Assembly: GCA_023132075.1 (NCBI GenBank)
Contig: JAGLYT010000006.1
Span: 1-17,912, forward strand
Origin: a bacterium
GTDB lineage: Bacteria; CBDUZB01; JAGLHV01
Reading direction: 5' to 3'
DNA: 17,912 nucleotides
In this document: positions 1 to 7,383 of the stretch, piece after piece
Layout: each line of letters starts with the position of its first letter
Numbering within the stretch: the stretch's first letter is position 1
Made by a program: the position numbers and the translations under genes
Notes under the pieces: model-generated
The model's database searches: none
What the model was told of the DNA's origin: nothing
The model's input: only the letters and a program-made list of their open reading frames with translations

Positions 1-34
1 CCGCTCAAAAGGTATGTGGGATAAATCTTCGATT

Positions 35-54
35 CCCCGCAGCTTGCTGCGGGG
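35..54. repeat. REP-like perfect palindrome, copy 1
   Basis: This is a perfect 9-bp inverted repeat, CCCCGCAGC and GCTGCGGGG, separated by TT. It is far more GC-rich than its surroundings and is followed by TAG. A decayed copy with the same central AGCTTGCT lies at 457-476. Short GC-rich palindromes scattered between genes of an AT-rich genome are typical of REP elements mobilised by REP-associated tyrosine transposases. No transposase is present in this window, so that assignment is inference. There is no T-run after the stem, so it is not a convincing intrinsic terminator. Confidence 0.65.
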
Positions 55-262
55 TAGTTGATTTTAGTATTATTTTTCCATAAATCTCATTGAAAACAAT
101 AAAGTTAATAAAACAAGCAAAATTTGTACCCGCCCTAAAAGCCGGAAAGCCCGTACCCGTAAGAGTCCGGTTACCCATAAATTTTAAGTTGGAATGAATA
201 ACTAACCCAAGAATTCTTTTATTTAGAAATCGGTTTTTTCTAATAAAGTGACCATAATTACA
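55..262. other. Non-coding stretch between palindrome and promoter
   Basis: I see no convincing gene here. The only long open frame is on the minus strand; it runs through the palindrome and the riboswitch and has no family motif. A short direct repeat, GTACCCG, occurs at about 127-133 and 151-157, and a GC-richer patch with CCGG repeats lies at about 140-175. These may be remnants of a mobile or repeat element, but nothing decisive can be read. Confidence 0.4.
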
Positions 263-291
263 TGGACAAATCAATAAAGTGGTGATATATT
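263..291 (+). promoter_or_regulatory. Sigma-70-type promoter for the riboswitch and pilin transcript
   Basis: The -35 box TGGACA (263-268, 5 of 6 consensus bases) is separated by exactly 17 bases from the -10 box TATATT (286-291, 5 of 6). The predicted transcript would start near 298, just before the riboswitch aptamer at about 308. That placement is what a riboswitch-controlled leader needs, and it strengthens both calls. Confidence 0.65.
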
Positions 292-307
292 TAAAACGAG
301 AGCAAAA

Positions 308-398
308 GATATATATAAATAAAGGTAAACCATCTGCAAGGGTGGAACACAAAGCCACGGTTCTGTCGTTAAGTAATGAGATAGACAGTTGAATATAG
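308..398 (+). promoter_or_regulatory. GEMM-I riboswitch, predicted c-di-GMP type
   Basis: The segment matches the GEMM-I aptamer core by eye. It has GGTAAACC at 324-331, then a hairpin with stem CCATCT/GGGTGG (330-335 and 340-345) closed by the GNRA tetraloop GCAA (336-339). The conserved block ACACAAAGCC follows at 347-356. A second helix CTGTC/GACAG (363-367 and 384-388) corresponds to the other arm. Aligned to the well-known Vibrio aptamer, the ligand-specificity position G20 falls on G324, a guanine, which favours c-di-GMP over the A20 variants that sense cGAMP. The change of a C-G pair to T326-A349 looks compensatory. The closing P1 stem is AU-rich and poorly defined. The downstream gene encodes a pilin-like protein, a classic GEMM target class. 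Confidence 0.85.
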
Positions 399-456
399 GA
401 AATAATTTTTTTTTAGTCGGATAATCCGTAGTAAAATGGGTTAATTCGGGTTTAAT

Positions 457-476
457 CCTCCGTAGCTTGCTGAGGG
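457..476. repeat. REP-like palindrome, degenerate copy 2
   Basis: The arms CCTCCGTAGC and GCTGAGGGG around a TT loop resemble copy 1 at 35-54, with one internal mismatch and two G-T pairs. The copy sits between the riboswitch aptamer and the pilin-like gene, so it is part of that gene's 5' leader. Its 3' arm includes GAGGGG (472-477), which would be a ribosome binding site for the alternative start at 487. It may therefore have been co-opted into control of translation; that is inference. Confidence 0.55.
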
Positions 477-507
477 GTAATCTATAATGAGTAAAGGAGA
501 AATAAAA

Positions 508-516
508 GGGGGAAGG
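508..516 (+). promoter_or_regulatory. Ribosome binding site that decides the pilin-like gene start
   Basis: A strong purine run, GGGGGAAGG, ends three bases before the ATG at 520. It is the best Shine-Dalgarno candidate in the leader and supports the start at 520 over the in-frame ATG at 487. The upstream start would add eleven charged residues before the prepilin leader. Confidence 0.5.
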
Positions 517-519
517 AAA

Positions 520-1593
520 ATGGATAAAAAAAAGATGTTTCCAATGTCGGAAAAAGGAATTGCTTTGCCATTGGTTATTTTAATGGCATTAGTTTTAATT
601 CCTGCAGGAGTAGCTTTATCTTCTTTAGCTAAAAGAGAGACAAAATCAACAGTAAAAGCGAAAGGATCGACGCAGGCAATTCAACTAGCTGATGCAGGAA
701 TAAAACGAGCAATGACTGAGATAGTTAATAATGAAAATTACACCGGTCCCGGAGCAGTACAAAGTTTATCGGCGGGGCAATATACAGTTGATGTTTTTAT
801 CCCGGGCTCTGTTTTTGAGGGTAATATTTTGCCGGTTAATCGTTATGGCATAGAAGGCGTTGGTTATGTGCCGAGTGAGGCTAAATCAAGGGAAGCAAGA
901 AAAATCGTAGCTTTAGTTAAAAGGCTGCCCTTTCCTCTTTATGATCCATTTGATAATGCTGTTACAGCAGGAGATGGAGGAATTGACGTTAGAGGAGCTG
1001 CCTTAGTAAACGGGAATATGATTACCAGTGGTACTGCGAATGTTCAGGGCAGTGTAACAACTACAGGAACAATTACAGCAGGAGATCCTGCAACAGCTAA
1101 TTTTCCCATACCGGTTGTTCCGGTAGCAGCCGTAGATTTAGGGGTCATTGATTTGACTGGAAACACTAATTTTGTAATAAATCCGGGAACCTACACTTGT
1201 TCTTCGATAGATATTGCGGGAACTGCCAGCATAACATTAAATACAGTGGCAGGGGGGCCGGGAGTGCATTTATATTGTTCCGGTGATATTGATGCTGCGG
1301 GGGTTGGTTTAGTGAATGCAGGAGCAGATGCTACTACATTTTTTCTTTATTGCACAGGAGAAAGCGGTACTATAGATCTGCATGGCACTGCTGATATTTT
1401 TGCGGCTATTTATGCTCCTAGTTATGACTGTTTCACAAGAGGAACTAATATAGTTACGGGGGCTATGAACGTTTACAGTTATGATAATAATGGAAACCCG
1501 AATATGATATATGATCCAAACTTAAATGGCATAGGAGGGCCTGCTGGGACTGATAGCGTGAAAATGCTTTCATGGAGGGAAGAAAAGATTTAG
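520..1593 (+). CDS. PilX-type minor pilin with C-terminal beta-helix-like domain
   Basis: The product is about 357 residues. It opens with a short basic leader, then the prepilin-like motif SEKG followed by IALPLVILMALVLIPAG. This gives a predicted prepilin peptidase cut after Gly13 and one hydrophobic N-terminal helix. The residue at mature position 5 is Leu, not the usual Glu; PilX- and GspK-type minor pilins also deviate there. After a charged helical stretch comes a glycine-, threonine- and valine-rich region (about residue 140 to the end), with repeats such as VRGAALVNGNM and the late motif FAAIYAPSYD. It resembles the beta-helix domains (DUF7305-like) often attached to PilX N-termini. 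Four cysteines lie in the last third. It would act at the cell surface in a type IV pilus or type II secretion-like fibre. It stands alone here, with no other pilus genes. The leader carries a GEMM riboswitch, implying control by c-di-GMP. An alternative start is ATG 487. Confidence 0.75.
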   Translation: MDKKKMFPMSEKGIALPLVILMALVLIPAGVALSSLAKRETKSTVKAKGSTQAIQLADAGIKRAMTEIVNNENYTGPGAVQSLSAGQYTVDVFIPGSVFEGNILPVNRYGIEGVGYVPSEAKSREARKIVALVKRLPFPLYDPFDNAVTAGDGGIDVRGAALVNGNMITSGTANVQGSVTTTGTITAGDPATANFPIPVVPVAAVDLGVIDLTGNTNFVINPGTYTCSSIDIAGTASITLNTVAGGPGVHLYCSGDIDAAGVGLVNAGADATTFFLYCTGESGTIDLHGTADIFAAIYAPSYDCFTRGTNIVTGAMNVYSYDNNGNPNMIYDPNLNGIGGPAGTDSVKMLSWREEKI

Positions 1594-1696
1594 TATATAG
1601 CATATTTGTTATATGTTTACCGAATTTAACAACTTTTTTGTTGTAAGATTAATATTCTGATATTGATATTAAAAGTAAACTTATGTTAGGAATGGA

Positions 1697-3565
1697 TTAT
1701 TTATTACGGTGTCTTTTTGCCAGCAGGAGAATATCACGCAACTCTTCAATGTTTTTAGCGCGTAACCAGTTTTTGTCAAAGTCCGCATCCTGGGTAATTT
1801 GGGCGATGGCAGATAATGCCCGTAAATGGAAGTTTCTTTCATCCGGTGAGCCGATTAAAATAAAAGCAACGTAAACAGGGGGTAAGTCATTGGAAAAATT
1901 AATACCGGCTTCGCATCGGGCTATAAGTAATTTAAATTTATGAGTACCATCGATACTAATATGGGGAATGGCTAATCCCGGCCTCACTTCGGTAGTAGAC
2001 TCTTCTTCCCTGATAATAAGGGAATCAAGTAATTGTTTGGTATTAATATTTAATTGTTTAGCCAATTTATTAGACACCAGAGTAAAAAATTCTATAAGGG
2101 TAATTTGTTTGCCGATATCAATTATTTCACACTTTTTTACCAGTTCGTCAAATCTGTCTTCAACTATTTCATCCCGCTCTTTTAATATTTCACGCAACTC
2201 ATTTGCTAATGAATTTCCGGCTATTTCCTTAGCAGTAACCCGCTCGACAATGTGTACCAAGGCAGATTTTCGCATAGCCGTTCCTTTAAGATAAATTTTA
2301 TACCAGAGCATACTGAATAGAATGAATATACTTGTCGATAAAAGGGCAATACTACCCATTTCATATAAGAAAAAACCGTAAGAGATAATACCCGCTATTG
2401 GCAACCATGGGTAAAGTGGGGCGGAAAAAGTCGGTTTATAATTTAATATCTTACTTTCCTGCATAATAATGGAAGCCAGAATGACAAACATAAACAAAAT
2501 AATTTTTAAAGTAGAAGCTACTTTTACCAAATTTTCCAGATTTAAAAAAAGGATAAAAGCCATCATAAAAATCCCGGTGAATATAATAGAAAAATGAGGG
2601 GTATTAAAGCGTTTATTTATTTTAGCAAAAAAATCCGGTAAAAGATGGTCCCTGCTCATTGCCAGAGGAAAGCGAGAAGCGGATAATATCCCGGCATTGG
2701 CCGTAGAGACGAAAGCCAGTATTCCGGCAAAAGCCATAATTATACTGCCCAAAGTACCGAATATTTTGTAACCGCCGGTAGAAATAGGAGTAAGGGAATG
2801 AGCTAATTCATCCTGTTTAAGTAACCCTACTGTCACAAAAATAGTTAATACATAAAGAAGCAATACTACTAAAAAAGACAAAATCATTCCGTAAGGGATG
2901 TTTTTAGAGGGGTTTTTAATCTCTTCGGCGATACTGGCTGCCTTAGTTATTCCACCAAAGGAGATAAAAACCATACCGATTGCCAGAAACAATGAACGTT
3001 TACCAAAAGGCATAAATGGAGTATAACTGTGAACATTAATTAACATTACACCCCGAAGAATGTAGAGAGATAGGGTGCCGATAAGCAGGAAAACAAGGAA
3101 AATTTGAATTCTACCGGTAAGTTTAACACTGGTTAAATTAAAAATCATAAAAAGCAAGCAAAAAAATATAGCAATAAATTTAATATGCCCTTCAGTAATT
3201 CCGGGATTAATCAGGGTCATGAACACGCCTACACCTACTAAAGAAAAAGCGCTTTTAAGGGTAAGCGAAAACCAACTGGCAAATCCACCGATTGTCCCGG
3301 CTGCTGAGCCCATACTGCGTTCAATAAAAAAGTAACTACCCCCGGCTTTAGGCATTGCCGTAGCTAATTCTACTTTGGCAAACAATGCCGGGAGAATAAA
3401 CAGCCCGGCGAAAATATAAGCTAAAATTACTGCCGGACCGACTTTAGCATAAATTATTCCGGGAAGTATAAATAAACCGGAACTAATCATTGCCCCCGTA
3501 GAGATACAAAATACATCTAAAGCGCTAAGTTGACGAAGTAATTTTTTATTTTTAAAATTAGCCAT
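1697..3565 (-). CDS. APC-family amino-acid permease fused to a PTS EIIA-like domain
   Basis: This 622-residue protein has two parts. Residues 1-430 are an APC-superfamily permease of about twelve membrane segments, with GAMISSGLFILPG in the first helix and PKAGGSYFFIERSMG near residue 80, both typical of amino-acid/polyamine transporters. A charged helical linker (about 430-480) leads to a cytoplasmic domain at 480-618 resembling fructose/mannitol-type EIIA. It carries the RPGLAIPH motif with candidate phospho-accepting His535 and a second conserved-type histidine in NFHLRALS (His580). The fusion suggests transport gated by phosphorylation state or by binding of a PTS phosphocarrier; this is inference, since no HPr or EI gene is in the window. 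The start is supported by GGAAGG upstream of the ATG. The gene is convergent with the pilin-like gene and divergent from the next one. Its substrate cannot be read from sequence. Confidence 0.88.
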   Translation of the reverse strand: MANFKNKKLLRQLSALDVFCISTGAMISSGLFILPGIIYAKVGPAVILAYIFAGLFILPALFAKVELATAMPKAGGSYFFIERSMGSAAGTIGGFASWFSLTLKSAFSLVGVGVFMTLINPGITEGHIKFIAIFFCLLFMIFNLTSVKLTGRIQIFLVFLLIGTLSLYILRGVMLINVHSYTPFMPFGKRSLFLAIGMVFISFGGITKAASIAEEIKNPSKNIPYGMILSFLVVLLLYVLTIFVTVGLLKQDELAHSLTPISTGGYKIFGTLGSIIMAFAGILAFVSTANAGILSASRFPLAMSRDHLLPDFFAKINKRFNTPHFSIIFTGIFMMAFILFLNLENLVKVASTLKIILFMFVILASIIMQESKILNYKPTFSAPLYPWLPIAGIISYGFFLYEMGSIALLSTSIFILFSMLWYKIYLKGTAMRKSALVHIVERVTAKEIAGNSLANELREILKERDEIVEDRFDELVKKCEIIDIGKQITLIEFFTLVSNKLAKQLNINTKQLLDSLIIREEESTTEVRPGLAIPHISIDGTHKFKLLIARCEAGINFSNDLPPVYVAFILIGSPDERNFHLRALSAIAQITQDADFDKNWLRAKNIEELRDILLLAKRHRNK

Positions 3566-3705
3566 AATTTTCCTTCCGGATTAAATTTTTAAAAACAAAA
3601 AGACCTTGTTTTACTTGAATTGCTTATACGTGTTGTTCCATAAAGGGTACATTCTTTTTTAATACAAAGATATATTTGAAAAGTTATTAATTCAATTAAC
3701 ACTTA

Positions 3706-3734
3706 ATTATATTAAAAGTTTCCGTAGAAAACAA
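3706..3734 (-). promoter_or_regulatory. Possible promoter for the APC permease gene
   Basis: Read on the minus strand, a -35-like TTGTTT (3734 to 3729) precedes a perfect -10 box TATAAT (3711 to 3706) with a 17-base spacer. The resulting leader would be about 130 bases. The -35 box matches only three consensus positions, and a weaker TATAAG lies nearer the gene, so this is tentative. Confidence 0.35.
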
Positions 3735-3771
3735 GGATAAAAAAACAATAGGAGATAAGATAAAGTTAGGC

Positions 3772-3800
3772 TTGAAAATTTAAGTAAAGTTTGATAATAT
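3772..3800 (+). promoter_or_regulatory. Sigma-70-type promoter for the MNT gene
   Basis: TTGAAA (3772-3777) and TAATAT (3795-3800) are separated by exactly 17 bases, with five of six and four of six consensus matches. Transcription would start near 3807, about 30 bases before the ATG at 3837. The gene therefore appears to have its own promoter. Confidence 0.65.
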
Positions 3801-3836
3801 AAATTAGATAATAAACTTTAACCCGGGGGGAAAATT

Positions 3837-4130
3837 ATGAAAACAATAAAGGAGATAAAAAATGTTTTATCTAAGCATAAGGGAGAATTAGAACAAAAAT
3901 ATAAAATAAGAAAAATAGGTATTTTTGGCGACTATGTTAAAGGTAGACCGGTAAGAAAAACTACTATAGATATTTTAGTTGATTTTGAAGAACCTATCGG
4001 TATTTTTGAATTTATGGATTTAGAAAAGTATTTTGAAGATTTGTTGAAAACAGAAATTGATTTAGTTTCTAAAGACGTATTAAAAACACAAATTGGAAAG
4101 TATATTCTTGATAAAATTGTTTATATATAA
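3837..4130 (+). CDS. Orphan MNT-type nucleotidyltransferase with degenerate active site
   Basis: This small 97-residue protein has the fold signature of minimal nucleotidyltransferases (MNT, MntA-like), the partners of HEPN toxins. The core reads IFGDYVKGRPVRKTTIDILVDF (residues 29-50). In active relatives the pattern is G-S followed by S-D-x-D. Here Ser is replaced by Asp32 and the first catalytic Asp by Thr43, while Asp45 and the later Asp75 in EIDLV remain. Catalysis is therefore doubtful, although the rest of the domain looks intact. A G-rich ribosome binding site lies at 3825-3830. No HEPN partner is encoded in the 206 bases downstream or next to it upstream, so it is not a complete toxin-antitoxin pair here. 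It could be a relic antitoxin or a regulatory protein. Confidence 0.8.
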   Translation: MKTIKEIKNVLSKHKGELEQKYKIRKIGIFGDYVKGRPVRKTTIDILVDFEEPIGIFEFMDLEKYFEDLLKTEIDLVSKDVLKTQIGKYILDKIVYI

Positions 4131-4282
4131 AAAAATTAGGCAGGGAATAATTAATTATGTTAATACCGCAGGATTTCTGTTCCTGTTTATCCCCGGTAAA
4201 GTCAAAAAAATTATATTTTCCAAATTAAATTAAGAATTTAAAAAAAGGAAGAAAATGAAAAGGAAAAGATATTGAGCTTGGT

Positions 4283-4311
4283 TTGTTGTGAGTTAAAGCT
4301 AAGCATATTTT
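4283..4311 (+). promoter_or_regulatory. Weak candidate promoter for the LolA-like/RND/barrel operon
   Basis: TTGTTG (4283-4288) and TATTTT (4306-4311) are 17 bases apart, and the predicted start lies about 20 bases before the ATG at 4337. Each box matches only part of the consensus, so the call is tentative. No terminator separates this region from the MNT gene, and read-through is the alternative. Confidence 0.3.
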
Positions 4312-4336
4312 TAAGGAAGTTTAAGGAGTTAGAGGA

Positions 4337-5107
4337 ATGAAGCGTTATTTATTGTGTATGTTAAGTTTGGTTTTTATTTTGGCTGATATAAAAGGGGTTT
4401 TTCCCCAGCCGACAGGATTGTGGGTTGCCGGGAAGATCGATAAAAGAGAAACGGGTAAAGATTCAGATTTAAAAATGAAAATGATTTTAACCGATAAGAA
4501 AGGCAGGGAAAGAAAAAGAACTCTTTTTGTTATCCGTAAGGATTTTAACGGGGAGGATAAGTTATTGCTGAAATTTGCTTATCCTAACGATATAAGCGGA
4601 ACTGCCTTTTTGGTTTGGGAGCATAAGGGAGAAGATAACGAAAGATTTCTTTATTTACCTGCCTTAGGCAGAATAAGAAGAATCGCAACTAATCAAAAAG
4701 ATGAAAATTTTGCCGGGACTGATTTTTCCTATGAAGATATTTCCGGCAGGAAATTGGAAGATTACACTTACCATTTAGAGAAAGAGTTGGCAGTTTATGA
4801 AGATAATGAGTGTTATCTTTTGATTTCCTATCCTAAAGATAGCGATTCTAAATATCCGAAAATACTTTCATGGGTCAGGAAAGATAATTTTATTACCCTA
4901 AAGGCAGACTATTATAATAATACCGGAGAGATAGAAAAGACTTATAAATGCTTAGAATTAAAACAGATTGATAAAATCTGGACAGTATTGGAACTTTTAA
5001 TGGAGAATCATAAAATCAGACATAAGACATTAATAAGAGTAGAAAAAATAAAATATAATCAAGGCCTTTCTTCAAAGCGTTTTGAAAGAAAAGAATTAAA
5101 AAGGTAA
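4337..5107 (+). CDS. LolA-like outer membrane lipoprotein-sorting protein family (TP0789-like)
   Basis: The product is 256 residues with an N-terminal signal sequence (about 1-23) and no later membrane segment, so it is predicted to be periplasmic. The central motifs FLYLPALGRIRRI (104-116) and NFAGTDFSYEDI (124-135) are hallmarks of the LolA-like family annotated as outer membrane lipoprotein-sorting protein. These proteins have a half-barrel fold that holds acyl chains. The gene overlaps the RND permease by one base (TAATG), so the two are probably translationally coupled. By analogy with permease/LolA-fold pairs it would carry a lipid or lipid-modified cargo from the permease towards the outer membrane; that role is inferred. 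The start is supported by AGAGGA just before the ATG. Confidence 0.85.
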   Translation: MKRYLLCMLSLVFILADIKGVFPQPTGLWVAGKIDKRETGKDSDLKMKMILTDKKGRERKRTLFVIRKDFNGEDKLLLKFAYPNDISGTAFLVWEHKGEDNERFLYLPALGRIRRIATNQKDENFAGTDFSYEDISGRKLEDYTYHLEKELAVYEDNECYLLISYPKDSDSKYPKILSWVRKDNFITLKADYYNNTGEIEKTYKCLELKQIDKIWTVLELLMENHKIRHKTLIRVEKIKYNQGLSSKRFERKELKR

Positions 5108-7383
5108 TGAAAAAATTAGCCGAGCTTTTATATAAATTTAGATTTTGGTGTCTGGCTATTGTTATTATTGTTACAGTAGTTTTTGGTTTTTTAATTAATA
5201 TCCAAACGGATAATTCTCTTAAGGTGTGGTTTTCGAGCGATAATCCGGATTACCTTATGTATGAAAATTATCGTGAGGTATTTGAAGGCGGAAGATATTT
5301 TATTGTTGCTTTACGCTCTGATAATATATTTTCCCTGGATATTTTAAGCTATATCAAAGAAAAAACAGCCTGTCTTAAAAATTTACCTCAGGCAAAGTCG
5401 GTACATAGTCTGGCTAATGCCAACAGAATAATCGGTACTTCGGAGGGGATAGAGATTAATCCTCTTCTTTCCCGCTTGGAAAAAAAGAATTTAGTAAAAA
5501 TAAAAAAAAATGCGTTAGAAGATGAATTATTTAAAAATTACCTGATTTCATCCGATGGTAAATTTACTGCAATTGTCATTGCTTTTGAGGAAATGTCTTC
5601 GGAAAAAGCAGATAAAGCAGTGTCTTTGGTGGAAGAGATTGTTGAGCAGGGAAAGCCGGAAAATCTGGAAATATTTTTTTCCGGTGATATGAAGATGTTG
5701 ACTGAATTTAATCGCTTTACCGGAGAAAATCAAAGAATATTGCCGATGCTGGTTCTTCCTGTAATTTGCTTATTTATTTTTATTTTATTTCGTTCCTGGT
5801 ATAAAAATTTTGTTCTCTTTTTGGTAATAGGGATGAGTTTATTCTGTACTCTGGGATTTTATTCCTTTTTGGGATATCCTTTCAATGTCATAACCGGGAT
5901 GCTTATTCCGCTGATTGTAATTTTATCCATAGCTGACGGGGTGCATATAATAAAGTATTTCGACGAAATAAAAGAAAAAGGCAGCAAAAAAGAAACTTTT
6001 ATAAATACTTTAGAGCACATTACTCTTCCTTGCTTTATTACCAGTATAACTACTGCTTGTGGATTATTATCCTTAGTCATTAGTCCTATTGATGCGGTGA
6101 AGCATTTTGGTATAGGGGCTGCTGTTGGGATTATGTTTGCCTTTTTTATTTCTATTATCATTGTTCCTTACTGTTTGATTTTATTACCGGTTAATCAAAG
6201 GGGGAAAGAGAATAAATATTGGCAATCGTGCTTAAAGGGAATTGCTGAATTTAATGAGAAGAGATTTAAATATATTTTAGTAACGGCAATGCTGGTTTTT
6301 GTTTTTTTTGCCTGGGGTATTACTAAAATAACGATAGAAACAAATCAAATTGAATGGTTTCCCCATGAAGATGATTTTTATAAATCTACGATGCTGGTGA
6401 ATCAAAATCTTTCCGGAATAGGGGATATGGCTTTAGTTATTGAAGGAGAAGAAGATATATTAAAGGAACCGGAAATTTTGAGAAAAATGGATAAATTATC
6501 CGGTGCTATTGGACAGCTTCCCGGGGTTAAAAAAGTAATTTCGCTGGCAGATTATATCAAGACAATAAATAAGGCGTTAAAAGAGGATAATCCCCAATAT
6601 TATAAAATACCCGATTCTAAATCTTTAATAGCACAGGAATTATTTTTATTTACCTTTTCTGATGAAGGTAGAGAAGAGTTGAAAAATATAGTTACCCCTG
6701 ATTATAAGCAGGGGAAAATATCAATAAAGATTGAGTCTATCTCTTCCCGGGAAAGTATACTTTTAGCTGATTTAATACAAAAAATGGCAGGGGATACTTT
6801 TTCTACAACAAAAGTAAATGTTTTTTTCTCCGGGACGCTCTATCTATATAATCTCATGAATGAATATCTCCTAAAAAGCCAGATAAAAGGTTTTTCCTTG
6901 GCTTTTTTGTTGGTTTGTTCAATTTTATTTATTGCTTTCCGGTCAATAAAATACGGTTGCTTAAGTATTATTGCTAATTTGTTTCCCATAGTTTCTATTA
7001 TCGGGATTATGGGATGGTTTGGAATTACCCTGAATACCGGAACAGTAATGGTAGCTTCGGTTGCTCTGGGTATTGCCGTGGATGATACTATTCACTTTAT
7101 TTTCCGTTTTAGAAGGGAACTTAAAAATAACAAAATTTCAGTTCCGGATACTTTAAGAAAAACGACTGTTTCAGTGGGAAGTGCGGTTACCTCTACTTCA
7201 ATAATAAATATAGCCGGGTTTTTAATTCTTTTAATATCCGGTTTTCAGCCAACTCGGGAATTTGGATTATTAATTGCTTTGACTTTATTTTTTGCTCTTA
7301 TTGGGGATATGTTAATTCTTCCGGCCAGCATAATGGCAATGAGAAGATTATTAATCCCTGATTCGAACGAAAGGATTAAATAA
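5107..7383 (+). CDS. RND-superfamily permease, MMPL/HAE3-like
   Basis: This 758-residue protein shows the duplicated RND plan. Each half has one membrane helix, a large periplasmic loop (about 35-205 and 410-590) and then a five-helix bundle. The two bundles contain equivalent acidic motifs in their central helices, ADGVHIIKYFDE (Asp277) and GIAVDDTIHFIFRFRRE (Asp659 and Asp660). These are the expected proton-relay positions. At under 800 residues it fits the shorter HAE3/MMPL group, which exports lipids and hydrophobic compounds, rather than AcrB-type pumps of over 1000 residues. No membrane fusion protein or TolC-like gene is adjacent. Instead it is locked by TAATG overlaps between a LolA-like protein and a beta-barrel, suggesting export across the envelope. 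The cargo is unknown. Confidence 0.9.
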   Translation: MKKLAELLYKFRFWCLAIVIIVTVVFGFLINIQTDNSLKVWFSSDNPDYLMYENYREVFEGGRYFIVALRSDNIFSLDILSYIKEKTACLKNLPQAKSVHSLANANRIIGTSEGIEINPLLSRLEKKNLVKIKKNALEDELFKNYLISSDGKFTAIVIAFEEMSSEKADKAVSLVEEIVEQGKPENLEIFFSGDMKMLTEFNRFTGENQRILPMLVLPVICLFIFILFRSWYKNFVLFLVIGMSLFCTLGFYSFLGYPFNVITGMLIPLIVILSIADGVHIIKYFDEIKEKGSKKETFINTLEHITLPCFITSITTACGLLSLVISPIDAVKHFGIGAAVGIMFAFFISIIIVPYCLILLPVNQRGKENKYWQSCLKGIAEFNEKRFKYILVTAMLVFVFFAWGITKITIETNQIEWFPHEDDFYKSTMLVNQNLSGIGDMALVIEGEEDILKEPEILRKMDKLSGAIGQLPGVKKVISLADYIKTINKALKEDNPQYYKIPDSKSLIAQELFLFTFSDEGREELKNIVTPDYKQGKISIKIESISSRESILLADLIQKMAGDTFSTTKVNVFFSGTLYLYNLMNEYLLKSQIKGFSLAFLLVCSILFIAFRSIKYGCLSIIANLFPIVSIIGIMGWFGITLNTGTVMVASVALGIAVDDTIHFIFRFRRELKNNKISVPDTLRKTTVSVGSAVTSTSIINIAGFLILLISGFQPTREFGLLIALTLFFALIGDMLILPASIMAMRRLLIPDSNERIK

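Noticed and set aside
5-358. A 117-codon open frame on the minus strand at the left end
   Set aside because: It runs through the palindrome and the riboswitch aptamer, has no family motif and lacks a ribosome binding site; it is best explained as chance.
1601-1640. Hairpins CATAT/ATATG and ACAAC/GTTGT between the convergent pilin and permease genes
   Set aside because: Both are short and AT-rich; the T-run lies in the loop of the second rather than after the stem, so neither is a convincing terminator.
4168-4186. Hairpin CAGGA/TCCTG after the MNT gene as a terminator
   Set aside because: The stem is only five to six pairs and is not followed by a T-run.
4254-4274. A tiny open frame (MKRKRY) preceded by a GGAAG ribosome binding-like site, a possible leader peptide
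   Set aside because: Only six codons, with no codon bias or attenuator structure around it; it also lies upstream of the best promoter candidate.
4131-4336. A HEPN partner gene to complete a toxin-antitoxin pair with the MNT gene
   Set aside because: No open frame of suitable length or RxxxxH-type motif is present on either strand of this gap.
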